In this document: positions 1 to 12,542 of the stretch, in pieces
Layout: every line of letters begins with the position of its first letter
How positions within the stretch are numbered: the stretch's first letter is position 1
From: Metaphire vulgaris
Lineage: Eukaryota > Annelida > Clitellata > Crassiclitellata > Megascolecidae
Assembly: GCA_018105865.1 (NCBI GenBank)
Contig: CM030841.1
Coordinates: 16,089,182-16,153,181 of the forward strand
DNA length: 64,000 bases
Direction: 5' to 3'
Program-made: the position numbers and the translations under genes
Notes under the pieces: model-generated
What the model saw: the letters and a program-made list of their open reading frames with translations, nothing else
The model's database searches: none
Told to the model about the DNA's origin: nothing

Positions 1-218
1 ACTATGCCACTGGTATGCACTTAATGAACCGTGCATATTTGCAGGATCACTACTTGCGCCGCCTTATTTGCTGGTAGTTATTCTAAGAGATGGCGTAGAA
101 TTGACAAATGATTTGACGAATAAATTCGTTTTCTGTCTGAGCTGGTAAAATGTGTGGAGATGAGGCACGACGTCTTTTGTCCTGTAATATCTGAGCTTCT
201 CTGTTTGTTGCTATGCAG

Positions 219-2402
219 TTTTTCCGATCCAACTAGCGTGTACTTTGGCGGGGAAGTCCGAGGAGCCAGCTCGATTAAATTTGAAGACCAGATTGGTTCT
301 GAGGTCAAGCACAGCTATGAGGTTTGTTCTGACGCCAAGATATTTAGTAATTTGTGTTAAGCTTCGATTGCTTTGCGTTATAATTTTAAATTTGATGCAT
401 TTTCAATGAATTATTAATTGATTTATTTTATTCAATTGATGAAGCTTTTACTGTTTCAATGTAGCTGTTTCTATTGTTTTGAACAATATCTTTGCTATCT
501 AAACGGCTTTTAAATGTATATTAGATTATTATAGGTCAGTTTTCGAGAAACAGGAAATATGTCAATTTCAGAAACATATTTTCGAAAAACTGCAAAACTT
601 TTCAAAAATTTACACAAATTTGCTTGTTCTGTTGACGACTTCATCACCTTCAGATGCTCTTGCCTAAACCCGACACTATGGTTCCAATTCTTGTAGCTCT
701 TTTTGTCTTTTGTGGCCCTTATTTTCTGCCAATGATCTTATGCAACGGGTGACAGGTCTTTTAATCCCAGTCTTTTAATCCCATTCACTTAATCCCCGGC
801 ACTTAATCCCAAGTCTTTTAATCCCTGAGTATTTTAATCCTCCCTGTGCACATAATCCCCAGACACTCAATGACATACGTTTTCCTATGTCATTGAGTGT
901 CTGGGGATTATGTGCACAGGGGAGATTAAAAGACTCGGGGATTAAAAGACTTGGGATTAAGTGCCGGGAATTAAGTGATGATGATTAAGTGACTGGGATT
1001 AAATGACATGGAACCTATGCAACGAACTCTGTTTGACTAGATGAGGATTTGCTAATATTCTAAATCTTGAATATATTTATTGTCAAAGTCAAAGAAGCTG
1101 ATTTGTAGGGCTGCTGCCGTACTGGATTTTTGAAATGCAGCCTCAAGATATACCAATATTGTTGCTTTTTGTGGTGTCATTGGTCGACAGTTTGCGTAGT
1201 GCACGGTTCATTTGCAGATAAAGAATCGCGGCGATGCTCCTGTAGTGAGTTCAACCTTAGTTGTCCATTGGCCATATGAGCTTCAGAGTGATTACCCGGA
1301 TGGAAAATACGTCCTCTACATTCTTGAGGCACCAATGGTTGGTCATAAACTGTTATACGTTCATATTACCGTATTATTCTTTCACGTGTAATACATGCGA
1401 AATGCATCTTATACAAGCCTCGAATGGCTTATAAATCTATACTGCTGATTCTGTACATTTTCCCGTACAGTTCAGACATTTAAGTGCTACATAAATTGGC
1501 ATGGTAACATCAAATAGTAAAATTACTTGTAGCTGGTTCTCATATCTTGAGTGTTATACATACCTAGCTTTTGTGTTTTTGCATAGGAATTGGGATATTG
1601 GTTATAGTTCGAGAAGACCACTGAAATTGTTCTGGCATTTTAACCCCTTAACCGTGTATTTAACTGTAACTCAATGTAAAATGGACGGATATATATCCGG
1701 GATCCCCAGTTAAGGGGTTAAGTTAACACCTTTATGTCTTATCGTAGGCCTCTGTTATTGTATTTAGGACATTATTCCAGAACCAAATTTACGTGATTTT
1801 GGAGCCAGTTTCAAAAGGTTATGCTCTGTTAACCCCTTAACTGGGTGCCCCGAGTAACGCTCGTCCATTTTACATTGAGTTACAAATGGTTGCCCAGTTA
1901 AGGGGTTAACAGCTTTGTGTATCGCATTTGATTTCAGCTCCAAGGGGAAGGTGTGTGCCACGTTGACAGAACAATGATCAATCATTTGGGCATACAGGTA
2001 GAGGAGCACTTTTATTCATTTTGAAGTAAAAATATATTTGTTGTTGGCTTTTCAGTGTTTTGTCATTGTAATGAAATGCAGTCAGGTAGTTTCATATTGA
2101 TGATACGATAACAAAATGGTTTTAGTGTTTTATATTTTCATTCCGAGTGCGTCGTCGACTGCTATGTTGTCTCGCATAACACAAACGTTCAGAGTAGATG
2201 CATGGCTGTTATTTTGGACTTGTTTAACGTTGCAGGCTGAATTTTGCAAGGGATGTTTTTGTTTGCTGGAGTCAATGCCTCCAAGAATTCTACGTTATAT
2301 GTTTATTGTAAATTGTCAATTACCGTACATACTTGTTTGCCCTAATGTTGCAAGTTTTTCTTTCTCACTAGCTGTTTTGATATTTCTGAATATGGGAATG
2401 TG

Positions 2403-2434
<32 letters not shown>

Positions 2435-5249
2435 CACTGACAGAGAAGGGAGGGCATTAATCAGTATTTACATGACTTCTATATATTAATTAGAGAAATC
2501 CTAATAATTATTGCAGGGCCGAATGTGTTTGTGTGTGTGTGTTTGTGTGTTTTCTGATTTATTATATACAATCTAAATATTGTATGTAAGGGTTTTAAAA
2601 CCATCGTTATTTACTATTGTGTGGGATTACTGACACTATCAGGAAATTCCCAGCAAGAAGCTGACTGCTACTAAGGCAAGTATTAGAGATTGTCTTTTTC
2701 AGCATTTTAAAATATTTCTGCCTTTCACATCCTCTGTTGGTCCTCCCATTTATCTTCTTTGCTTATGTTGCACTATCTTGGATTTAATTTGAAATTATTA
2801 GCACTTCTGTAGTTAATTAAAGACCAGTATGGAATGGCTCTTAAAATTGAATTGATTTTTGATGATTGCTTGATTTGATTCATCTTTGAACTTTACTATA
2901 CAGTTTGTTTTTCTACGTTTTTCTGTGTTTTTTTCTGTCTGTATTTGTTTATGACTTTTTCAGAATCATGGTGCCTGCTATTGTGTTTCTTTCAATATAT
3001 CATACCGATGACTTTTGATGGCTGTTACTGCCACTTTTTGTCTCATGTAATATGTACATATTTCAGATCAATTTTATGGAGCTGTTTTGATGTTTAATTA
3101 TTTATTTATTTATTGAATGCATGGATTTATTTTTATTACTGTATTTCCTGCACCAGTTTGGCATGTTGAACTTTCTTATCAGCGATCTACTTGATGCATT
3201 ATATTTTTTTTTATTTAGTTGAGCGCTATGTCTTATTGTTTGTTCTGAGTATCACAGAATTTTTTGAGAAGCCAGTGCCAAACAATTTCAAATTGTCGCA
3301 GCGAAATTTTAATAATTTTATTTTATTTTTAAAAATTGGATTGATACATTTCAGGCTTCAGTTTACCATACAATGTTTTTGTGTTTGACTAGTTTTTTGA
3401 AAATGTCTTAACCTTTAAACCGCCACAAACTTTTTAACTATATGCAATGTAGCCGAGTATACTTGGCTGTGGCAGTGGTTTAAGGGTTAACAAGGAATTC
3501 AGCATAAGGCCAATGAATTTATGACTTGGAACCATTATGCAAAATATTTGTTTGATTTTCCAGAAATTTTTTGGCTTGGTTGATCTAGACTGTAATTTGT
3601 AATTTGAAATGTAGACTGAAGAAGATCCCTTTCCTTCAGCTTTTCACCATTGTCCAATACTACTGAGATGTTGTCACTGCTTTTGCTGACTGATTAATTA
3701 TTGACTCAGACATTGATTACTAATCCATGCAACTTTTTCTTCCCATGCTTGACCATTTGCGTGCTTTGGCATTTTGCTATTCTTTTATGAGTAATAGTTG
3801 TGATTGACATGAAGACAGGTGCAAAATTAAATGCTTGACCAGGTATGGTATTGATCTGGATTGGTCACTTCTGCAGAGTGATCTGAGTGCGTGTGTGTGT
3901 GTGTTCATAGCAAGAATAGTCGATCTTTTCTTATAATTTATGCTCACGTTGGCATTCTCTCTCGATATTGTCATTTTTATTATTTGTGGTAGACTTGTCT
4001 ATGACATAATTGTTATTCGGTTATTTGGTGGGGTACTAAGTAAGGCTATCATATTTTCTACCTTTTGCAGCATGTTTCTGTATGGTAACTGAAAATATGT
4101 GTTTGACTAGTAGTTGTGATAGTATTTTCTTATGATGTGATAATTTTATTAGAGTGTCTGTAAAGTATGTATATTGATGAGTTATTTCATTGATGTGCAT
4201 CTTCATATACTGTATGAGTCACCCATAAGTTCATTGCATCATGTAAATTGAATCTCTGTAGACACAAATTGGTAATGTTAATCATTTAGATAGCATTCAT
4301 CCATAAAGAACTGTTTGTTAGGTAAAATTTAAGTAAGTAAGTAAGTAAGTAAGTAAGAGAACGTCAAGATTATAGTGGTAACTTGTCTAAAAGACTGCGC
4401 GAACACTTTAAACAAAATTAAACTAAGTAGCTAGTCTTAAAAAGCCAAGACTTCAGTCGATTCCTGAAAATATCAAGCGGCGATGACTCCGTATGTCAGC
4501 AGGAAGGCGAGTTCCAAACGGCGCAGCAGCCACCGGGGAAGGCACGATCTCCGACGGTGACAAGACGCGTTCTCGGAACCATAAGGACCGAAGTCGCGGA
4601 CGATCTAAGTCGTCTGCGGCCCGCGAGGTCAGAAACACTACGAAACTCGGATGCAAGATAATTCGGACCCATCCCGTGAAGGCAGCGATATACAAGAGTT
4701 GATAACTTGAACATGATGCGCTCAGGCACTGACAGCCAGTGAAAATTTATTATAGTTTATTCTGTCATTTGTTTGTCCTTTGTTTTAGTCTCGTCTTCCG
4801 GGGTCCAATTCGACGCAGAACTCTGTCGACGGGAGGAAACGATATCGCCGAGACTCAGATGTGACTCCTAAAGTTACAAGAGCTACTGATTACAAGCGGA
4901 ACATCAAATACGCTACTGTTGTGAGTGTACAGTATACATACGATGCCCTTGACTTTTGTTGCTTGGGCACACATCGGTTTTTTCGTCAGCTCTTGAATTT
5001 TACTGGAGAAAGAGGTAAGGAAATAAGTAAGTAGGTGACAGTAAGCAAGGTCTCGTGAATTTATATAGTGCCTTTAAAAGCAGTGTCATAGTTGCTGCTT
5101 TTTCTGAAGCACTTGATCTTACTTGGAAGCAGAGATGTAGGGGTCAGCCAGGCAAGGGTCGTTGTTGTTGTTGTTGTTGTTTGACCATGGCATAGACAGC
5201 AGAGGGATGCTGGAATTGAGTTCCAGACTTCAGATGCATCATATGAAAC

Positions 5250-5304
<55 letters not shown>

Positions 5305-7306
5305 TTTAATAATAATAATATTTTAATGATTAATAATGTTTTAACAATTAACATAAGAGAGTATGGTGAGACAATGATTGGATGGTTTGAGGATTTTGTG
5401 GCTTTAATAGCTAGTTTCTGCAAGTAGACAGGAATGAGTGTGAACATCAAACATATAGTATTTTTCTATATTAGTCTGTTGGGTATTGTTACTAGGTGTT
5501 GCCGCTAAAAGTATGGAATCAACAACGACTAGTTGGGTTAATTCTGTTTTTGCGTTTAGGATTGTCAAGATAAAACCGCCAAATGCTATCGTTTCAACTG
5601 CACTCTTGGAGAGTTACTTCCAGGCAAAAGTACCGTTCTTAGTATACGTTCCAGACTTTGGAATAGCACTTTCTTAGAGGTAAGTGCTGTTGATTGTCTG
5701 GGGTTTTTTAAAAATTAAAAACTAGATGAGTCTGTTACTTGATGTAAGTCATTGAAACTGCTATTCCTTCCTTCCTTCTGCTTTTCATCAGCAGCATTTT
5801 CTTTCAAATTCTGCCTCTGGTTATATATTATTCAATGTTGCTCGTATATTTTAGATTTGACCCATTGACTCTGATGTGTCATTCAGTATACTATACAATA
5901 TACTATAGTCTATATTGTATATACAGTATACTATACAATGGAACAAATCTGGAACAAATAGTAACATTATTGTGATGCAATTTCGCAGTTGTTGGTCTGT
6001 GATTTTCACTGCGCAGGACTTCTCTCATCTTGACGAAGTTCGAATCTCATCGTACGCCGAAATCGTGATAGATCCCCGATTGAACATTCACCAGCCGAAC
6101 ACCATCAACGACATCAGGAAGGTGACCAGAGCGATTTTCGGCATTCATAGTGTGCAGTCTTAGCTGATGCTGCTTTTCAGTTTTAGTACAACTATTAATC
6201 AATTAGGTTATTTGGCATTGTATGTCTTAATTTATTATGAATTATGACATAAATTTGCGACTGAGCGTTATAGACATAGACATAAGCGTGAAAACGGTTT
6301 AATTAGCATTGTTTAAATGGATTTGGGATTGTGCAGATTGTTTTGAAAAGAACCGCAGAGAGCTGACGAGGTGTTTTTGAATAGTTTTCTGATATTAACT
6401 CTCATTCAAGATTCAGACATTAAACTTCTTGTTACGTTGGCAACCCTCCCCCCCCTTCCCGCATCAGCAACACAGAACCGTCTTTCTTATCAGTACATTT
6501 AAATACCATTGCTGTGTTCTGGACTGTGATGCGTTATTGATATACGTGGCCCATAGGCCTGAAGGGTCATGAAAAAAGGCTATGGGAACCCTTTGGACCA
6601 AAGGGTCTAGTAGCGAAATGGTTAATGGAATTTTTATGGTTTCAGCTGGTTTGAATTTTTTCAATTATTCTTTTCAGGTTACGACAACGGCAAAACCTGA
6701 GCTCCAGGAACCAAAGCCGGTTCCGATATGGGTTATCATTGTTTCAGTAGTTGCTGGAGTCATCCTTCTAGCTGTTATCATTCTTCTTCTTTGCAAGGTA
6801 AATAACACACACATATATATATATATGTATATGTATATAGTTATGTATATAGTTATGTATATGTATATAGTTATGTATATGTTATATAACTCTTAGAACT
6901 GTCCTACTGAGATTATGCTTATGTTTTAGCTTGAGTAACCATTCAGTACTGCTTCCACGTTTATAGATAAACTTTCATGACATTTATTTATTTATTTTGA
7001 TGGTGTTTGTTAACAATCTGTAAACTTGGCAAGAGACAGGCTTTCAAAGAATGTGTATTGATTTGATCAGGTGAAATTTTGATCAGGTCTTATCTATTGC
7101 CTTTGTCGAATTGAATCCCAACTTTCTTTAGAAATGCCTGCAGTGTCTTGACTACAATGGTGTGCAAAATTTTGGCTTCATCTTCTCTTTTTGCAATTAT
7201 TTTTTTACTGTTTTTGCAATTAGTTTGATTAACTTTTCATTTGGACTGTAAAGCGCTTTTGATTTTGAACTTTATTCATGGGTACTGCGCTATATAAGTC
7301 GGCTTG

Positions 7307-7382
<76 letters not shown>

Positions 7383-7687
7383 GTAGTACTTTGTTGAGGT
7401 TGGAAAGAGAAGAAATGAAATAGAGGAAAAGAAAGAGAAATTGATTCCAGACTTTTGGATACCACTGTGGCTAAAAATCTTAACCCTTTGGCCCCTTGAG
7501 GCCGATATTTTGGCTTCATGGCAGATTGGTTATGAGGATGGATTGCCGCTGTAAAAGGGTTAAGTTCATTATTGTGTCTTGTGATATTGCGTTTTAGTGC
7601 GGGTTCTTCCGAAGGCAACAGCGTGAACAGATGATGGAGCACAAGGCCAAAGTGGAACGTAAATCGTACGACGAGTATCACGATTAG
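219..7687 (+). CDS. Integrin alpha subunit, 3' coding exons (calf domains, furin site, TM helix, tail)
   Basis: Nine exons read in phase 0 throughout: 219-321, 1218-1337, 1938-1997, 2643-2675, 4789-4920, 5560-5679, 6017-6121, 6678-6797 and 7598-7687. Together they encode the membrane-proximal part of an integrin alpha chain, an adhesion receptor that pairs with a beta chain at the cell surface. The first exon carries the conserved calf-domain run YFGGEVRG. The exon at 4789 contains RKRYRRD, a furin-type site that splits heavy and light chains. The next exon has the paired Cys of the light chain (DCQDKTAKC). Exon 6678 encodes the transmembrane helix, from PIWVIIVSVVAG to LLLCK. The last exon begins CGFFRR, matching the family motif KxGFF(K/R)R that binds the beta tail, and ends KSYDEYHD. 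The cleaved light chain argues for an alphaV/PS type rather than an I-domain alpha. The ligand-binding beta-propeller lies upstream of the window. The 33-bp exon at 2643 is the least certain. Confidence 0.92.
748..1016. mobile_element. Foldback element with internal TTTTAATCCC repeats, in integrin intron
   Basis: This is one long inverted repeat. Left and right halves match over more than 100 bp and the innermost 36-bp arms (842-877 and 886-921) are perfect, separated by an 8-bp loop. Each arm is itself made of a ~10-17-bp motif around CTTTTAATCCC or CACTTAATCCC repeated about six times. ATGCAACG flanks both ends (740-747 and 1017-1024), an 8-bp target duplication like that of hAT transposons. 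No coding capacity is visible. Confidence 0.8.
1640..1721. mobile_element. TTAA-flanked palindromic MITE, copy A
   Basis: TTAA flanks terminal inverted repeats beginning CCCCTTAAC. TTAA target sites with C-rich termini are characteristic of piggyBac-type transposons. It belongs to the same subfamily as the copies at 25801 and 53527, sharing the interior GTAAAATGGACGGATATAT. Confidence 0.65.
1829..1909. mobile_element. TTAA-flanked palindromic MITE, copy B
   Basis: TTAACCCCTTAACTGGG faces CCCAGTTAAGGGGTTAA. It shares the interior segment TCCATTTTACATTGAGTTAC with other copies but has a different left interior. It lies only ~110 bp from copy A. Confidence 0.65.
2643..2677 (+). other. 33-bp integrin microexon with a GC-AG donor
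   Basis: The exon would be 2643-2675 and encode EIPSKKLTATK. It is followed by GCAAGT instead of GTAAGT, preceded by AAG, which is the usual context for natural GC-AG introns. It keeps phase 0 with both neighbours (1997 and 4789). It lies in the poorly conserved linker before the furin site, so homology cannot confirm it, and skipping it would also keep the frame. Confidence 0.5.
3408..3490. mobile_element. TTAA-flanked palindromic MITE, second subfamily (copy C)
   Basis: TTAACCTTTAAACCGCCA faces TGGTTTAAGGGTTAA. The centre (GCCGAGTATACTTGGC) resembles that of the 46141 copy. Confidence 0.55.
4332..4745 (-). mobile_element. LINE 3' end fragment (CR1/L2-like reverse transcriptase C-terminus)
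   Basis: Read on the minus strand, the segment encodes the tail found after the reverse transcriptase of many CR1/L2-type LINEs. It runs HWLSVPERIMFKLSTLVYR, then a GRRRLRS block, VPRTR, GDRAF and AVWNS. After a frame change come DIFRNRLKSWLFK. It ends in a short tandem repeat (AAGT on the plus strand, 4332-4360), typical of these elements. It sits in the integrin intron about 45 bp from the exon at 4789. The frame break marks it as dead. Confidence 0.8.
5035..5170. repeat. Dispersed repeat, integrin intron copy
   Basis: The stretch CTCGTGAATTTATATAGTGCC followed by GCTGCTTTTTCTGAAGCACT matches 22080-22200 in the first intron of the middle actin gene, with the same order of blocks, including GGTCAGCCAGGCAA. 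Origin unknown. It could be a short retroelement tail. Confidence 0.5.
5251..5303. repeat. (ATT)n microsatellite
   Basis: Uninterrupted ATT triplets, continued downstream by (AAT) triplets, so the region can fold back on itself. Confidence 0.9.
7308..7383. repeat. (AAT)n microsatellite
   Basis: AAT triplets with two TAG interruptions, in the last integrin intron. Confidence 0.9.
7480..7563. mobile_element. TTAA-flanked palindromic MITE, diverged (copy D)
   Basis: It begins TTAACCCTTTGGCCCC and ends AAAAGGGTTAA, 34 bp upstream of the last integrin exon. The TTAA ends fit a piggyBac-type target, but the termini differ in detail from the other copies. Confidence 0.5.
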
Positions 7688-8539
7688 AAGAACATGTCTT
7701 TGCCTATCACTTCTGATCACTCAGGGCCTTCACAGTGAGAAAGAACTCATTCCAACGGAAAACTCGCATTAAGTGTAGTGCCGTGTGAAAACCCTGTAAT
7801 TACCCTGCCAGTTATAGGGGATAAGCCCGCAGATGTATTCAGTCGCGTTAAAAACAATTTTTGGCTGCTCGAAGAGTTCAGTATTTTGAGTGGATCTTCC
7901 AGAATTGTCTGTTAGAATTTTTACCCGCATTTAAAGCCACTCGTAGACAAATAACGCTTTGTACTTTTCTTTTTTTGTTAGCGGTCAACTGTTTGTTGAT
8001 TGTTCAGAACTTTCTGTCAAGGAACAGAAGATTTCTTTTGTGTCTGAATGTTATGCTATCATTAATATTAATTAATAATAATTAATATTAATTAATAATT
8101 ATTATCATTAATCTGTCTTGTTTTTATTTTAATGAGTTTTACTCGAAACTTGAGTTAATCTAATACATAGTTTGAGTTGGTCTGTAATACTTTTTTGTGT
8201 GAAAACTTTCTTTGTGTTTTCTTTCATTTTTGTCGGCGTAAAATGTCTTGTCAGGTTATGGCTCTTATTTCTTTTAATTGCATTTTGCTAAATTTAAAAT
8301 ATGCTAGAACGCTGAATCACCCCAACCGCACAGGGAGTAGCAGTGTTTGTAATTTAACAGTTCTGTTTTGTGAGGCACGAAATGAAAACCAATTATATAT
8401 TGATCTGATTGCTAAATAACTTTTAGACATTTCAGTCGTTTGTAAGGTAATGTAACAGAATAGGTCCAGTCGGAGAGTGCAGTTGTTGGTCCCTCCCCCG
8501 TCCAAGACCCCTAAGTTTGGGGAAAGGTCATTCGTGGGG

Positions 8540-8705
8540 GGAATCCCGCCCTGTGGAACTCTCTTCCAGACAATGTGACTGGAGCAGTCAGAGCTGGACT
8601 TTTCATTAGAAATTTGAAGACACATTTATTTAATATTGGATATGAACTGTGTTAAGTGCTCTTGTTGTAGGCCTTAGCCTTGTCTACTGCGCTATATAAA
8701 TTGTC
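8540..8705 (+). mobile_element. LINE 3' end fragment (CR1/L2-like)
   Basis: The translated tail LWNSLPDNVTGAVRAG, then FIRNLKTHLFN, is the C-terminal signature of CR1/L2-type LINE proteins. It is followed by GCGCTATATAAA and an AAT-rich end. The same 3' GCGCTATATAAA end occurs at 48.5 kb. Confidence 0.75.
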
Positions 8706-9466
8706 AATTAATAATAATATTGTAATAGTGCCTCTTCGGAAGAATCGAACAGAAACGCCCCTGTAATTACACATTTACCATGTAAAGCACTGTAATTACT
8801 GCATATTGACATGTTTTAAGTTGTAATTTCCTGTTGTAAGCAGTACAGACCGATATTTGCTGTTTGATTTTTAAAAATTTTAAATGTTGATATAGGATCA
8901 AGATGCTTGTCTATCAGATAGGGATATAGAAGTGCATTTTTAGAGGAGATTGGCATAAGCTACTGCCATAAACATACAAGTCAGAGTGTCAGATAGCTGT
9001 ATAGTGTATTGGTATAGTGTATTGTTCATTTTTGGTGTTTTCTGTATTTGTTCTTCACTTTTGTGTTGTATGTACGACAGATTTAGTTTTCAAGGTTCCT
9101 TTAGCCGTAGTTGCAATTTCTCTGTCGCGATGAAGGCTTTGCACTGATTGTCGACTTTGCACTGATTGTCACTCACTGATGAGTGTTTAATCATTATTAA
9201 GTTTACTTGTTTCTAGATTTGCTCTGACGTAATCGGTATTGCTCGCTTTAGGTTTTTGTTAGCCTGCGTGTGTATGTGAAAGTTCAAACTTGCGTTCTTT
9301 GAAAGAAATTTCTTTACATTACAGTGTCACTGTTTTGGAACATCATAGTTATCATCATTTTCCTTCTAATACCATAATTACTATGTAGGATTGTAAAAAT
9401 AGGCATTGATATAATAGTGTGACTGCAGGGTTGTTTGCTGGTTGTTAATGATGGTCACAGCTATCA

Positions 9467-9690
9467 CAGACATGGACTTGGGTTGGGTCCACCCATGGGT
9501 TTGGTTTGGACAGACATTTCTATGTTTATGTTGGGTTGGGTCAGAAAATAAGTAATGGTTTAAGAAATTGTAGTGTAATATGGTAGGTTGGGTTGGATCA
9601 AATAGTCCTATTGCATTCGTGGGCTGGGTCGGGTCTGAATCATTATGGGTTGGGTTGGGTTTAATAAATATGGACCCATGTCGATGTCTG
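9467..9690. mobile_element. hAT-like MITE, GGGTTGGGT-rich
   Basis: The ends are CAGACATGGACTTGGGTTGG and GGACCCATGTCGATGTCTG, in inverted orientation. The flanks AGCTATCA and AGTTATCA differ at one base, an aged 8-bp target duplication. The interior consists of TTGGGTTGGGT-type repeats. A related fragment lies near 63060-63130. Confidence 0.65.
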
Positions 9691-10721
9691 AGTTATCATG
9701 TCTATTCATACATGCCAGTTAATTGTGGTTATTAAAAAGACATTATAAGCTGTTAAATGTTCTGATGTTCTTAGCATTTCATGGGTTTTATTTTAATTAT
9801 ATTCTTTGGGAAGATATTGAAGAGTATTGGTAGTTGGATTGGATTGTGTTGTCATGGCAACAACTGTAGAGCAATCCCTGTATTAATATCAATCCATTGG
9901 CATTGCTCAGTTCTTCTGGAATGAGGGGTTAATTTTAAGCGGAACTGAAAGCTTCATTGCTTATCAATGTCTCACGCGTCTGTTGCCACATTAGATGGAA
10001 TTGTGCTGTTTTGAAAATGTTAATATATGCATCTGTTAGTTTAGAAAGTGAATTGAGTTGTGTGTGTGTGTGTTTTTATGTGTCCTTTCTGTCTTTTAAC
10101 AATGGATGAATTTTGCATTTCAGTCTGTTGATGTTATTTTAGGCAATTGAGCAGTTTTATTTGAAACAGTGTTTGTTATCGTGTTATTTCATTCGGCGCT
10201 GCCAGAATTCTCTTATCGTGGTCGTTAGAAACAGGAGTGTGGCAGGAAAGGGGAACTGTCTTCTCACTTTTCGCCCCCAGTTCAACAGATTGTGAGACAG
10301 GTACAGAACCGTAGTCAGCAAATGTTAAAAACATTCTGTGCAAAGAATTCGGTGACACCAAACCCCCTCGAAATTTATTTGTTCCACTCGTGTTTGGAAC
10401 CGAGCAAAAATGCTGTGTCGTTGTAGTCTATGAGTTGTAGCGTGATTATAGCGTGTTTGATTGAATATTGTAACCTATTTACAAGTTATTAGCATAGTTT
10501 CTGACTTTTATGTACAGTCTAAATAGTGACGCTATGTTATTTTCTGGCAGAGTTCTGCTATTTTATGCTGAGGGAACCTTTAGAAAATTAATTATATTGA
10601 TGTTTTATAATAATTATTTATTAGCATGGCAACATGTTTACGATGTTCTTCAGACAAGGTTGACTTAAGCTTATGATAATTTTAAATTTGGATATCTAGT
10701 ACAGACTTGCATGCATATAAT

Positions 10722-10800
10722 TTAACCCCTCTACCGCCCATGACTCATACGTGCGTCCATTTTACATTACGTTACAAATTAATGCCGGTAAAGAGGTTAA
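10722..10800. mobile_element. TTAA-flanked palindromic MITE, copy E
   Basis: It runs from TTAACCCCTCTACCG to CGGTAAAGAGGTTAA and contains TCCATTTTACATTACGTTAC, as in copy B. Confidence 0.6.
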
Positions 10801-12542
10801 ATATGTGAAATAATATATGTAAACTTAATTCGTAGATATTTAAGTACTTAATGAGGTTGGCATGTTTGACAAAAGAATGCAAGCGTGCAAAACATTCTGA
10901 TGCTAATGTACCAAAATTCACGGACCAGAAAATATTTTCCTGGCGATTACATATTTTAAATCTGCACGAAAGATGACGTCAGTGGTGACTCGTCTGACGA
11001 AACTTCAGAGGTGGCAGACATGTTGCATTTGGCGTGATGCTTTATATCTGTTATGCTGGTTCCATTGTGTTCGTTGTTCCCGTTCCCTGTAATTGATTGT
11101 GTGAATTGCATGGCACATGTCACTTATTGCGTTTTCCACTGCCATAGGATACTGTACTGACTAATAAAATTTCTTGTCGGATGTTTTAAAAAAATGAGTT
11201 GTTGCTGAATAGAATTTGCTTGTTTGATAATATTTTTCTAAAGAACATTTCCTTAGTGTATAGATGATGCTTGATTTTAATGCATTGACTTGTTATGATA
11301 AAGTTGTTGCCAGTTACCTTTGCAGTTTTTTCATGAACATAACTTTACATTTTAAAACTAGTGTTACTGTTGATTCTCTACAGAATGTCATACGCATTTG
11401 TTGTGTCCATAAATGTGGTCGTTTCAAGCAGTCTTGAGTTTTAAGTTATGCGGTATGTAATATCAGAGTTTTTGCATTTTGTATTATTTCTCCAGCAGTT
11501 GGGTAATGTGGGATTTCTTTGTCATGTGACTCAATGTTAGGGTGTTTAAAACTGGCCATAACCATTTTGGACCGATATTCAGGGCGCTATAGAAGTTGAG
11601 TTATTGTTTGATCTTGCAATAACAAGTGGCTCTTAATATGTTCTGGTAACTGCTGTCATGGATTGATAGAAATCAAAGATTGTGACTGAAGTTTGTCATA
11701 TTTTCTCTCAGCTTTGCTTTGGACAAATTGTTTGGTTCTGTTGTAAATGTGATTGACGATGAGCAATAAAGATTTGAACATATACGATGTCTTTATTATA
11801 AATGAAAAAGTTTTACATGTTGTATTTCCTTCAGTTTAAACTATTGACGTAGTGTAGAGACTACGAAGAACGTGGGCAATGATCTCTTATCTTATCTTAG
11901 ACTTGCTTTTCAAGCGGAGAGATTGAATGAAGAGAGTTTTTAGTTGTATTAAGTAGCAATTAATTCAGTAATAACTTCTAACTCTGTATTTGGGAATCTT
12001 TCTCCTCTTCTGTCAGCCTTGGCAATACTGTAAGCTGTGCCTCAACTTTGCTAATATTGTGTCCTGTGTCATGATCTGATTTGTGGGTGTCTGTGACGGC
12101 TGCCCACTGTGTCTGGATGCGTCCAGTTGCCTTATTGCCTCTACAGCCTGGAACTGTGAACGTGTTGTTACGTATGGTACGTGTGTTCGTTATTCGATTT
12201 CTTCAGAAAATTTGAAGAACTAAAAGTGTGCGTGAATTTCGTGCACGGTCAATGTATTGAGGTGTCTCTGCTCTGAGCTTGACATTTTCTTTTGAATGTG
12301 AGCTGGCATTTTTTAAAAATGTTTAACAGACGGAGTCTCGTGAGTGTGCAAATTTATAAGGCTCTATATAATTGTTCAGATGCTCCTGAAGTTATTCGGT
12401 TTTAATGTGAATTTACAGCAGAAGTATCTTGGCGTTATTTTTGGTCTTGGCACGGTAGTACTGTATTCCCAGTAACGCAGAATTATCTGTTAAATTTTAT
12501 AAACCATGTTTGCTGTATTTTAAATTAATAAGGCTGTGGCTT

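Larger units (their letters stand above)
7688..11790 (+). other. Integrin 3' UTR and downstream non-coding sequence
   Basis: No coding exon is recognised after the integrin stop. AATAAA lies at 11163-11168 and again at 11765-11770 followed by a T-rich stretch, so the transcript could end near 11.2 or 11.8 kb with a 3' UTR of about 3.5-4 kb, or earlier at a site not seen. The region holds a LINE tail (8540), a hAT-like MITE (9467), a TTAA MITE (10722) and T/G-rich sequence. Confidence 0.45.

Noticed and set aside
44..72. Possible 29-bp exon bounded by TTGCAG and GTAGTT
   Set aside because: It has no match to integrin sequence and its frame does not join convincingly to exon 219.
4493..4702. 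Plus-strand Arg/Ser-rich frame resembling an SR protein
   Set aside because: It is the opposite strand of a LINE reverse transcriptase tail.
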